A stretch of 64,000 nucleotides of DNA, taken from Malaya genurostris. Its lineage: Eukaryota > Arthropoda > Insecta > Diptera > Culicidae. The position numbers and the translations under genes were made by a program. Position 1 is the stretch's first letter. Each line of letters begins with the position of its first letter. Under the pieces are notes generated by a model, which saw only the letters and a program-made list of their open reading frames with translations, was not told where the DNA came from and made no database searches. This document shows positions 54,937 to 64,000 of the stretch, in pieces. The stretch lies in the NCBI RefSeq assembly GCF_030247185.1, contig NC_080571.1, forward strand, positions 10,794,631-10,858,630, read 5' to 3'.

Positions 54937-57140
54937 TATATGGAATATTTCTCGATATACACTGCACGAAAAGCAGTTAATACGGCTTAGAATCGCAATC
55001 TGATACTAACTCGGATGAGAACATTTTGTCTTTATAAAAATCCCTATTTATATAAATATGTGTGAAATGTGCACGCAGAACTAAACAAATTAATCTTAAT
55101 GTTAGTTCCAGAATTTTACCAACATTTCCGAATTATGTACTACAATTTCTTGATTTTAAAAAATTACGGTTACGGTGATAGAAATAAACAATATCAGGTT
55201 ATTTAATAAATAAATAAATGCTTCAAAACAAAACAATTTAGTATATGAATAAACGCCTCAACGAGAGCTATCGGTTGAAGTAAAAGTAAAAAATGTATAA
55301 CTTGTTATTTTGCTTACTGTATTGCACTTATCATATTATTTCTTAACATCTTTTCAGAGCTAAACAAACTTTCTATTTGTCGAAGTTTGGAATGGTTTGT
55401 CTGTTGGAAGAAATTCAATTACTTTTCAGAAAATAAATATCGAAACTTCAAATTTTGCCTGAAAGTTTGAACTATTCGCAAAACAGTTCACAGCAAGGGG
55501 AAGATCGCTTAGTATATGCACTTTTAATTCATAGACAATTTATAAAAATGACAATTTTCTTTTACACTCTAACTTTCCTTGAGAGAAAAGATAATGTGTA
55601 GCTAATTTAAATTCAATGTCATGAACGCAATGGAAAATATATCGCAATCAAAGTAACTTGTAATACACCGCCCAAGTAACAAATCGAATGCCTCATGATT
55701 TTGATTCTAATTTATAGGAGTTTTGTAATTGATTTTTCAATCAATACCTGACAACTATAATAAGTGTCCCTTTTGAAAAGTAATATCATAGTTTCTAAAG
55801 TTTCACTCAGAGCAAATTTGAGGGTTCTTAAGTACATTTATGACACATTTGTTGTGAGCTATTTGATTTATTGCGTCTTAGGTTAAGTGTAATTGACATC
55901 AAATAAACTTCGAAATGCAAAAACGAGGAAATATGATTCATTTTCAGAACGTATGCACAAGTTTTAACGCCACGAAATAGTTTTATACAAAAATTACGAT
56001 GAATTTTCATAGATCATAGAGACTTTCGCAAAAACCACATTTATTTCAAGGTGATTAGTTAAAATTCTCATTTTTATCCATACATTAAGCGATAAAAACA
56101 AAAGCGCATGAAGTTTTTACGTTCGGAAAAAGCCTCAAACTCGTAAATAAAATCTAATATATTCTTACTGATTGCATTTAAAGCAGACATGACACACACT
56201 AGTTGCGAATTGCTACTTGGGTAGGATTTCGTGGAGTTTAAAGTTTTAATGTAAGATTTATTATGTAGCATTGAAGACGGCTACAAGTATTTATTGATAT
56301 ACAAAATGTTATTTGGGCGTTCATTTCATTTTAATTTTGTTCTACATATCAGAAGTGATCTGTAAAACATTGCCTTCACAGCCTATAGGTTTCGTCTTAT
56401 CAGCACTATCCATAACATTCATGAATAAAGTTAAACACTTCTTCATAACTCTTGAAAGTGAAGACGATAGGTCTAAAATTGTGCAATTGTATATTATTTA
56501 TAGGCGATATTTATTTTCGTCAGAAAAAATTTTTAAATATGAAAATTTTCACACCTCTATGTAGGCATCAGCTCAATTATTTTTGACATTTCACTTCTGG
56601 GTGTACGCTAAACGCAAACTATTAAACATGACTGAACTAATAGCCTTTTCCGTCACGAGATGCTGTTACTGTGATGTCTTTTTCGATTTGTATTGAATTC
56701 GTTCAAGTGATCCATGTTGATATATAATATATTTGGTCTCACCCAGACACATAATTCTCGACTTGATATTCTTAACGGTTTCTTTAAACATACCTAGATA
56801 TTGATATCTATATTTCTATTCTACTTCATGCCACTTATAAAAACTAGATTTATTATCAATTTAGTTTATAGTGAAGTGAAGTTTTGAGACAGTACCTATA
56901 TGTATTCCCAGTGGGCAGAATTATGTCTCACGCAAGGTTGAAACCAACGGACAATCCATTCGAACACGACTTCATTTTTTTAGAAATATTCCCACGATTT
57001 TTTTTTAAATTATTGAAATTTTTATTGGTAGCGAGCAGTGTCCTATTTTGTCTGCTAAAAATCTCCGACATATCGGATTTCCCTGCCATAGACGACGGTT
57101 TTGAAGGAGTAAGCGATATATCAAAGGGAAAGCATCGCTC
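54937..57140. other. AT-rich DNA, nothing recognised
   Basis: Only short frames. No repeat family or RNA gene is seen. The interval 56884-57240 has a 118-codon frame in one direction and a 111-codon frame in the other, but neither resembles a known protein. Confidence 0.35.
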
Positions 57141-57143
57141 TGA

Positions 57144-57226
57144 TTGGTCAATCGATGCGAAAGCGAAGCTGTTGGAAGCATGCGAATCTATAAATAGAAG
57201 CGAAATTATAGCTAACGTTTCAGTCC
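57144..57226 (+). promoter_or_regulatory. Candidate core promoter: inverted CCAAT, TATA box and initiator
   Basis: ATTGGTC at 57142-57148 (inverted CCAAT) precedes TATAAATAG at 57189-57197. A TTCAGTCC initiator-like sequence follows, with its A at 57222, 33 bp after the start of the TATA box. The spacing is normal for an insect core promoter. No coding gene downstream was recognised to 58380, so this may be a relic, a non-coding RNA promoter, or chance. Confidence 0.35.
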
Positions 57227-58379
57227 TACTAGTAGCATAGGTTGTTGCTGGACAGCAAGACAAAAAGTGCCATAAAACGATTTGAAGCTTTAATTGGTAT
57301 GCTCTGATCTTGTGTCATGCAAGCTCGGATGAAATTCCATGTTATGTCGTTTTCGCCTGAGAAATTTACCCCAGGGTAAATTTTGTGGCATTTCCGCGAA
57401 AGTGCTGCATTTTGACAGCCGGAAATTTAGCTTCCGCAATTTTCGATCTAGAACAAAAAACAAAACATTTTCTAATTTCATATTACAGAGTGCATAGAGG
57501 CACGTAGAGGTCTTTTAATTGATTGATTATCTGTAAAATGGCAGCCATTTGAAAATAAAACCGCATTTTTTAATCATAAAATTGTTCATAAAAAAAAATA
57601 ATAATAATTTTCGAAAACTCCTACGTACCTCTGTGGAGATAATAACTATCGAGAATATTCTGTAAAATTTTTGAATCGATAGGTCAAGATTTACTTGGCC
57701 AGCTCAAAAAACGTGGTTCTGAGATTAATGCGTTTAAAGTTAAATTAAGACGTCTTGAAATTTTTCCCGCTTTTTATCTTTTGGAATATTATTTTAAAGA
57801 TCATACATAAGTTTTTGCAAAGAAAAAAAAATCCGAAATCCGATTTTTTGAAAATTCTAGTGGTGTAATCCTTTAATAGCAGAAGAACAAAAACAGAAGA
57901 AAATAAAAATCTCATATGCATTCTCTACAGATTCTGATTTCCATAAATTCGGAAAATATTAAGATCTACTATGATATTTGCATTGAGAATTGACTATCCC
58001 TTAAATAATAATGTGTGAATTTGAAATAATGATTTTTATTTAACATTTAACATACAACGTTCTTATGTTTCAAAGCAGTAAACATCATGAAATCAACACG
58101 ACGCAAGATAAAATATTTTCGTTTTTCCGTAATTGTTTCGCGTTCACAACAACAGTAAAAACTTCAAAAAAGCTATAGTTTTTTCTCAATTCTTGCAAAC
58201 TCGTCACATTAACAATGTCACAAACGCGCAAAACTGCTCACGTTCAGAATTAACAGAATTTTTCTATAATGTTGATTGAATAAAATTCTTCGAAATCATT
58301 TTCCGAACTGTCCTGATCGTAAAACTCACTATTATATAATGTTTGGGGGCTTAATTTTTCAATAGGGGTTACTCTATTG
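57227..58379. other. AT-rich DNA, nothing recognised
   Basis: No convincing frame or repeat. Confidence 0.35.
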
Positions 58380-58497
58380 TCTGAAAGTTGTTATAACAAA
58401 GACTAGTGACGTCTCTACTCAGTATTGTTTGGCAAATCATCATGAATAGGTTAACTTCAGAACAATGCTTCCAAATCGTGGAAACAAGCACACGCCG

Positions 58498-60323
58498 CAC
58501 AGTGGTTCGAATCAATTAATTGTTCATGGCGTACCTTGACAAAAAATAAAACCTTACCTTTTTGTCTGAAGAGATGGAAATTTTTTTTCTTCGACAAACT
58601 TTTAGAACTTTCAATAGTTCTAATTTACTTTGTCATATATACCAAAAGTGTAGGTCGCACCGTTTCGAATATACAAAGCTTTTTTGTGGCAACCCTCTTA
58701 AAATCAATTTTTATTCATAACTTGTTTCAAGTTATTTTTTTATGCATACTTTGTTTGGAATATTTGAAGGTTTGTTGTTTTCTGGCAAAGTTATACAACA
58801 TTTTACCTTTTTTTACCTATGATAAAACCTTACACCGAAGCGAATTATGCAACTTTATGCAGCTGATTTTTACAAAATTTTTAGGAAAAGATATGCCCAA
58901 TACTATAAAAATATTCTAAGTGGAACTCGATGGAACTTTTTTTAGGCCATTCCAAAGTTAGTTTAGGTTATTGAATTATGACAACCCCCTTAAAACTAGT
59001 TTTCTAATCATAACTTGTTTCAAGTTATTTTTTTACATATTTTGTTTGGAATAAATGTAGAAAATATAAAATTCCATAATTTTGTAGAAGGTGATGTATA
59101 GGTTTATTCTTTTTTGAAAAAGTTATACATTATTTTACCTATTTTTACCTAGGAAACCTTGTACCGAAGCGCAATATGCAACTTAATGCAGCAAACTTTT
59201 ACAAAACTCATTTTCACTATGGTCGTGCTGAAACCATGCATGATTAATAAACGGAGGGTGTCACGCATCTGCTATTTCTGTAACTTACTTTTGCAGTGAG
59301 CGTAGAGATGGGCAATTCGTTCCTGAGCTATTCCAGTGAATCGAATCTTTAAAAAGAGCTGATAGCTCACAGCTCTTTTTAAAAGAACCACAGCTCACCA
59401 GCAAACCGCACTGGTAAGCAGGGATGCCAGATTCACAGATTAATCTGTGTTCCACAGATTTTCAACCTTTTTCACAGATTTGAAAAATGGCACAGATTTT
59501 CACAGATTTCTGAAAATGGTCACAAATTTATGCAGATTCTGAAATCGATCACAGATTTTTTAAATTGATCACAGTTTAGCACCAAAAATTACAGAGCGTT
59601 AGGAAATAGTGAGACCTTTTTTTTGCTTACCAAAATGATTCCGATTAGTTATTTAGAAACAGGGACACGTGCACAGATTTAGCACAGACAGGTTTTTGGC
59701 TTGATCACAGATTTATTTAAAAAATGACCTCGCATCCCTGCTGGTAAAGTGGAAACAAGCTACAAGCTGAGCGGATTTTCGGCTCTTGAATGCGAGTGAG
59801 TTATAAATGAGAATATATCATCTTAATAACGTGTTGCTTCGCGATAACTCAATTTATTTACACGTTTAAAAATAAAATCTTTTCGTCAAAAAGTAAACAA
59901 AATAAAAATCCCAACAATTTGCTTAAGTTGCGCGTGCAAGCATAATCATGTTTATGCGTGTTTACGCGCACTTTGTAGTAGATACTTAGGTAATAGAGGT
60001 AGATTCTACGTAGATAAATAAAAAAAATATTTTTAAAATAAAGTGAATATATCTCAAAAAAAATTTTTTTGCACTATTTATATCTACGGCAAAAATACTT
60101 CAATGTTTTTTTCTTCAAAAAGAAATAGAAAAAGAAATTTTTGTGAAAAAAAAAATATTTTTATTCGAAATTTGTGCTACCCCCTTCACAAAAATTAAGG
60201 TGCCACTTTCAAAAGAAATGTAATATAATCTTGTAAAACTTCTTCGAAGACACGTTAGCTCTTAAAAATCAATGAAGTCAGTACAGACTTTTGATCGTCT
60301 TCTTCCAGTTTTGGACCACTGTG
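58498..60323 (+). mobile_element. Transib-superfamily element, simple copy without transposase
   Basis: Ends CACAGTGGTTCGAATCAAT and TTTTGGACCACTGTG are flanked by CGCCG on both sides (58493-58497 and 60324-60328), the CGNCG-type 5-bp duplication expected for Transib. Along its length it matches 9219-11520, but lacks the segment that in that copy holds the transposase remnant (10566-11165). It also lacks about 115 bp just inside the left end. It has gained an insertion at about 59305-59825. Non-autonomous. Confidence 0.85.
59305..59825. mobile_element. Nested MITEs inside the Transib copy
   Basis: The segment is absent from the other Transib copy. It begins AGAGATGGGCAATTCGTTCC (hAT-like terminus) and contains an inner element from AAGCAGGGATGCCAGATTCA to CCTCGCATCCCTGCTGG. 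That inner element has short inverted ends (CAGGGATGC) and a CACAGATT-rich body like the fragment at 13910-14050. Three levels of nesting are therefore visible with the DD41D host. Confidence 0.6.
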
Positions 60324-60880
60324 CGCCGTTCAAGAATTACCGATACACCTCTAATAACTGTACTGTTTGGTGCGGTTTGGAAGAACGATGCGTTACTGTG
60401 ATTGGAAATCGGCACAGAGCCATGATCAATGAATTTTTGTTACCAAACCTTCAAGATATGGACGTGGACGAAACGTGGTTTCAACAGGATGGTGCCACTT
60501 GTCATACTGCGGCCAAAACAATCGACTTATTGAAAGAACAATTCAACGTCAACATTATTTCGAGAAATGTACTGGTGAATTGGTTTCCGTCTGCGAGTGA
60601 TTTCACGCCACTCAATTATTTTTTGTGAGAATACATTATGTCATTGGTTTATATGGATAAACCATCATATTCAAAGTGTCATTGCTGAAATACGCCCTCA
60701 AATGCTTGAAAAAGTGATTGGAAATTGAACCTCCAGAATGACTTTTGTGAAAAATAGCGGGCGGCTATATGTCCGAAATCATATTTAAATGTTAAATGCC
60801 AAGAAATTTACAAAAAATTTGACCATTTTATAATTTCATAATCAGTAAGCTCTTGAAAACCATCTTTATTTGCCTTATTC

Positions 60881-62290
60881 AGAGGAATTGAATAACAACC
60901 ACATGACTTCTCCACACTGATAGAAAATATGTAAAAAGGATTTTTTTCGTACTTGCGGTGACTATGCAGATTTACCGTATAAATTATGTGTTTATTAACA
61001 GAATTCTGTAAAACATAATTCGCGGTAACCGTTTATCTGATTAAAATTTCGCGTAATTATTGTAATCTAAAATAAATGTACTGAAAATCAGTAATTTCTT
61101 CACCGTGAGCTCTCGTCAAAAATCACCGAATACCCTTATCAAATCTTAGTGTCAATCGATTAGGCAGAGACAGCAGATCTTACTCTATCTTATAGATTAA
61201 GTTTGGGCCTTTTTAAAAAATATGACGAATTTTCGAATGCGACTAGCATATAAGTATGAGATGTCTATCAATTGTTGTTATCCATTGTATCTATCACCAA
61301 CCCCGTGTTTGCCTTGCACAAGCCAGATAAAACTTTTCTGCGTTCTTCTGTCCAAGTGTACAACTTCTATAAAAAAATCTGTATAAAATCTAATAGACCG
61401 AAACAAAACAATAACCATCGACGAACCAACGAACTTTCCGCTCGCGCTGACAACATCCAACTTTCTCAAGTGACCGGTGACGGTCGTAAATTACGAATCG
61501 ACCACAAATTGTGGTCATATCGGTCAACGGTTCCGACTGTGTCATCCGGTTGACAGTAGATACCAGCCACTTGAACTTTAAACTGCAGACCCGTCCATCG
61601 CCAGTTTGTTTTCGATCGTTTCCCTTTGCCAAAACTTTTATTAATTGAGATGAGTCAAGCCAGCTGAAGCGAAACACATAAATCTTTTCGCGAGAAGCAA
61701 TAGATAGTGCCAAAAACAAACTGTAAATCTAAGGAGGAAACTCTCGAGCAATAGAAAGAAATCACAACTTTTGCTGAACAATCGGAAGAGAAAAAAGTTT
61801 TCCACTGCCCATGCACTTCATCAAGCAACTGGACCACTGCCAAATGGGTTTTTCCATGAAGTGTGTTTCATGTGCGAGTAGTGCTAGCTTGAAAGTACAC
61901 TTCATTTAACGACGATTTCACTTTCGATTGTCACTGTAATACTATCATCAAACGGAGCACAAAAATAATTGGAATAATTGATTGTTTCATGATAACCATT
62001 TTCGTGCTCCGATTGAACGTACTTTTTATTTGTATCGGGTGACATTCCACAGTATATCGAATCAATGATGAACTGAGCATTACAAGCTGATTATATTTAT
62101 CAATCTGTAAATGAGCTCGGTAATCAACCATTTCGAATGTCGAAAAAGTTTCAAGAGTTACATTTTAAGGTCGCCGCTTATTTGACTGCTTGAAAATTTT
62201 TAACATTCGTCACCTTGTGATTCCGGAACCGGAAACCGGATCCGGATGAAATTCAGATATTCCGTACGGGACCATCAGATAATATAACTG
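60881..62290. other. Low-repeat DNA, GC-richer at about 61400-61900
   Basis: No known protein. The richer part could be an untranslated exon. The last 100 bp (GGAACCGGAAACCGGATCCGG at 62224) belong to the dispersed repeat. Confidence 0.35.
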
Positions 62291-62295
62291 GAAGC

Positions 62296-62782
62296 CATGG
62301 ACAATGGAAATCAGGTAGAAACTCTCTATACTAACTTCAGCAAAGCTCTCGATAGAATTGACATACCATTAATACTATTCAAAATTAAAAAATATTGCAT
62401 TGAACAAAAACTTTTGGAATGGCTTGAATCATATCTCACCAAACGTAAATAAATTGTACGCTCTCAAAACACATACTCCAAATCAATAAATGTCACTTCA
62501 GGTGTTCCCCAAGGTTCACATTTCGGCCCTCTTCTTTGTATCTTGTTCGTAAACGACATTTCCTTCTTACTCAAACATCTAAAAGTACTTGTATATACAG
62601 ATGACATGAAGCTCGTTATGCAAATAAAAAATGCTGTTGATGCTGAAGTATTCCAATATGATATTAACGTATTCAACATTTGGTGCAATAGAAGCTTAAG
62701 GAGTGTATCGAAAATAAGCTATCCACAAATTTTTCTTTCAAATTATGATAAAAAACGATATTTTATTCAAACTAAAAATTGA
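62296..62782 (+). pseudogene. Reverse transcriptase fragment of a non-LTR retrotransposon
   Basis: The frame reads MDNGNQVETLYTNFSKALDR, LLEWLESYLTKRK, a stop, then SGVPQGSHFGPLLCILFVND and VYTDDMKLVMQIK. SGVPQGSxxGPLLFxLFINDI and YADD are RT motifs 4 and 5 of the Jockey/CR1 kind of LINE; here the box is YTDD. One in-frame stop near 62450 and missing flanking domains show it is dead. Confidence 0.85.
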
Positions 62783-62849
62783 TCATTTATTGTACGAGGT
62801 TAAACTTGAGCATAATGAAAACCGGATGAAATTTAAGTTATTCCTTCAC

Positions 62850-63800
62850 GAATTTTCGAACTTTTGATCGAACGTTCTTCATCAAGTTCCGGACAAGTGT
62901 TGCATCGCATTTTTTGGACGCTTGAGCCCAAATTTTTTGAACACCTGCATGTCTGCCTTACCAGTCTTCTCGAAGACCCTCTTCACGAATGCACAGAAAC
63001 GTTCGGTGGGTCGAATCTGAGGACAATTTGATGGATTGATATTTTTCTCAACGAAATTTATACCCTTTTCCGCAAGATAATGATTTTGGCATAGTGCGTC
63101 GACGCAAAATCCGCCCAAAACAGTGAAGGTGTACTATGCTTCTTATAAAAAGGCAGCAATCTCTTCTGTAGACACTCAGATCGATAGATTTCGAGTTCTC
63201 CTTTACATAAGTCTCATCGTCCATCAAAACGCATGCATCCGGACACTGCAACATTTTCGGACCCTTGTCTATGCGCGCTTCTTCTGTTCTACACTTTGTT
63301 TCGATATTTTCTGCTTCTTGTAGATCTTCCGGTGATTTCGCCTCTTGATACGCTGGATCATTCCGACACTCGTGCCTGCTTTTATGACCAAATCACGTAT
63401 CGACATTGATTTGTTCTTCATGATTAGAGATACCACTTTCTGGTCCAGTTTCGGATTGGAAGAACCGGGTTTTCTGCCTCTTCCTGGTAGCTCATCCAAA
63501 GAATAGTGTTCCCCAAACTTATTAATAATGGTTTTAACACTGGCATGATGAATTCCAAACCGCCTCGCCAAATTTCGCATAGTAATACCCTTCTCACTTA
63601 GCCATGTGTCCAGAACCTTAATTTTCACTTTCTTTTCAATACGCGACATTTTGAAAACGCCGAATTTGATCCGCACAAACAAGTAAACAAACGAAAGCTG
63701 ACAGCCAAACGCACAGCATGCTGTGATCTAAGCATAAAAAACCATCACAAATTCATGCGTACAACACAAATGTATCTGGATAGCTTATTTTCGATACACT
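62850..63800 (-). pseudogene. ITmD37E (Tc1-like) pseudogene with internal deletion, copy E
   Basis: The N-terminus is well preserved from MSRIEKKVKIKVLDTWLSEK through two HTH segments (ITMRNLARRFGIHHASVKTI and SIRDLVIKAGTSVGMIQRIK) and YKKQKISKQSVEQKKRA. After a frameshift it reaches ACVLMDDETYVKENSK (first Asp). A deletion of about 190 bp then joins it to EIYRSECLQKR, removing the WQAICSCG block. Later shifts follow; NPSNCPQIRPTERF shows the Glu region mutated from PIE to PTE. Upstream flank (AAGCTGACAGCCAAACGCAC) is shared with copy D, marking one subfamily. Confidence 0.85.
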
Positions 63801-63839
63801 CCCTAAAAGCTCAATAATTATTTTTAACTTGTTTTATAC

Positions 63840-64000
63840 ATATAAACCGGATCCGGATAGGTAAAGAATTCGCTCAAAGTTTAGAAAAAGTTTCCGTAGC
63901 CTGGGGCCGAGTGTCATATACCAATCGATTCAGCTCGACGAGCTGAGCAAATGTCCGTGTGTGTGTATGTGTGTGTCGTGATCTCAGAGATGACTAGACC
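63840..64000 (+). repeat. Dispersed mosquito repeat, truncated by window end
   Basis: Contains TTCAGCTCGACGAGCTGAGC, GTGTGTGTATGTGTGTGTC and CTCAGAGATGACTAGACC, the same block order as at 46440-46570 and inverted at 40080-40210. Confidence 0.7.

Larger units (their letters stand above)
58380..60880 (+). pseudogene. DD41D-type transposase relic, split by a Transib element
   Basis: The N-terminus MNRLTSEQCFQIVE is at 58442-58483, followed by the Transib insertion at 58498-60323. After it the relic resumes with YRYTSNNCTVWCGLEERCVT, DVDETWFQQDGATCHTA (second Asp) and SASDFTPLNYFL, where the third Asp has become Asn. Sequence to about 60870 (AAGCTCTTGAAAACC) is the degenerate 3' end. Sequence between the N-terminus and the middle is missing beyond what the insertion explains. 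The relic is related to, but older than, the element at 54012-54936. Confidence 0.75.

Noticed and set aside
56884..57263. 118-codon plus and 111-codon minus overlapping frames as a gene
   Set aside because: Neither shows family motifs, and frames of this size occur by chance; the promoter-like elements inside the region make coding less likely.
61272..61843. Several overlapping frames of 60-110 codons
   Set aside because: No motif, competing on both strands; only the GC rise is noteworthy.

Overview
The window looks like nuclear DNA of a dipteran insect, most likely a mosquito (Culicidae). Three things point there. The AT-rich sequence is dominated by decayed DNA transposons, including five copies of a Tc1-like family with a D-37-E catalytic spacing (ITmD37E type, known from mosquitoes). 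It also carries dispersed repeats of the 'ggatccgacttccgg' kind and a tRNA-derived SINE that I recall from culicid genomes. The one host gene I can read belongs to the arthropod beaten path (Beat) immunoglobulin family. No bacterial or viral gene organisation is present. The species cannot be fixed from sequence reading alone.

Host gene: Beat-family exons lie on the plus strand at 18885-19268 (Ig domain 1), 19333-19698 (Ig domain 2) and 23975-24096 (hydrophobic C-terminus and stop), followed by a 3' UTR with AATAAA at 24547. All junctions are phase 1, so the three exons join in frame. The signal-peptide exon was not found. The 4.3-kb intron between exons 2 and 3 holds three consecutive short-period satellites (20.80-23.01 kb). 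GC-richer, low-repeat blocks at 6.1-7.0, 30.8-31.1, 41.1-41.8, 51.2-52.2 and 61.4-61.9 kb could be untranslated exons or regulatory DNA, but no product is recognisable.

Layout. 0-5.2 kb: a TA-flanked MITE, a perfect TAGGAA array, a MITE with TTCGCCGAA terminal repeats, and an ITmD37E copy split by a foldback MITE. 7.76-13.04 kb: an ITmD37E copy interrupted twice, once by a 3.3-kb composite Transib element. 14.07-17.25 kb: a hAT-type element carrying a nested internally deleted mariner and a SINE. 18.9-24.6 kb: the Beat gene. 25-34.6 kb: dispersed repeats, hAT MITEs, an ITmD37E copy, a GIY-YIG-like reverse-transcriptase tail and a long hairpin. 35-48.6 kb: a second deleted mariner, more MITEs, a longer 5'-truncated mariner fused to another ITmD37E copy, and an ORF1-only LINE. 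52.8-54.9 kb: a 15-bp satellite and a DD41D element with duplicated ends. 58.4-64 kb: a DD41D relic split by a second Transib copy, an RT fragment and a fifth ITmD37E copy.

Main points for follow-up. Two Transib copies have CACAGTG ends (identical to the V(D)J heptamer) and 5-bp target duplications. One is a left end-right end-inverted left end composite flanked as a unit by CCTCG. An unrelated DD41D element in the same window shows the same swap of one end for an inverted copy of the other, also flanked by a target duplication. The 15-bp satellite shares its core with the termini of a MITE family present twice. The 9-bp satellite contains a duplicated block marked by four variant units in the same order.
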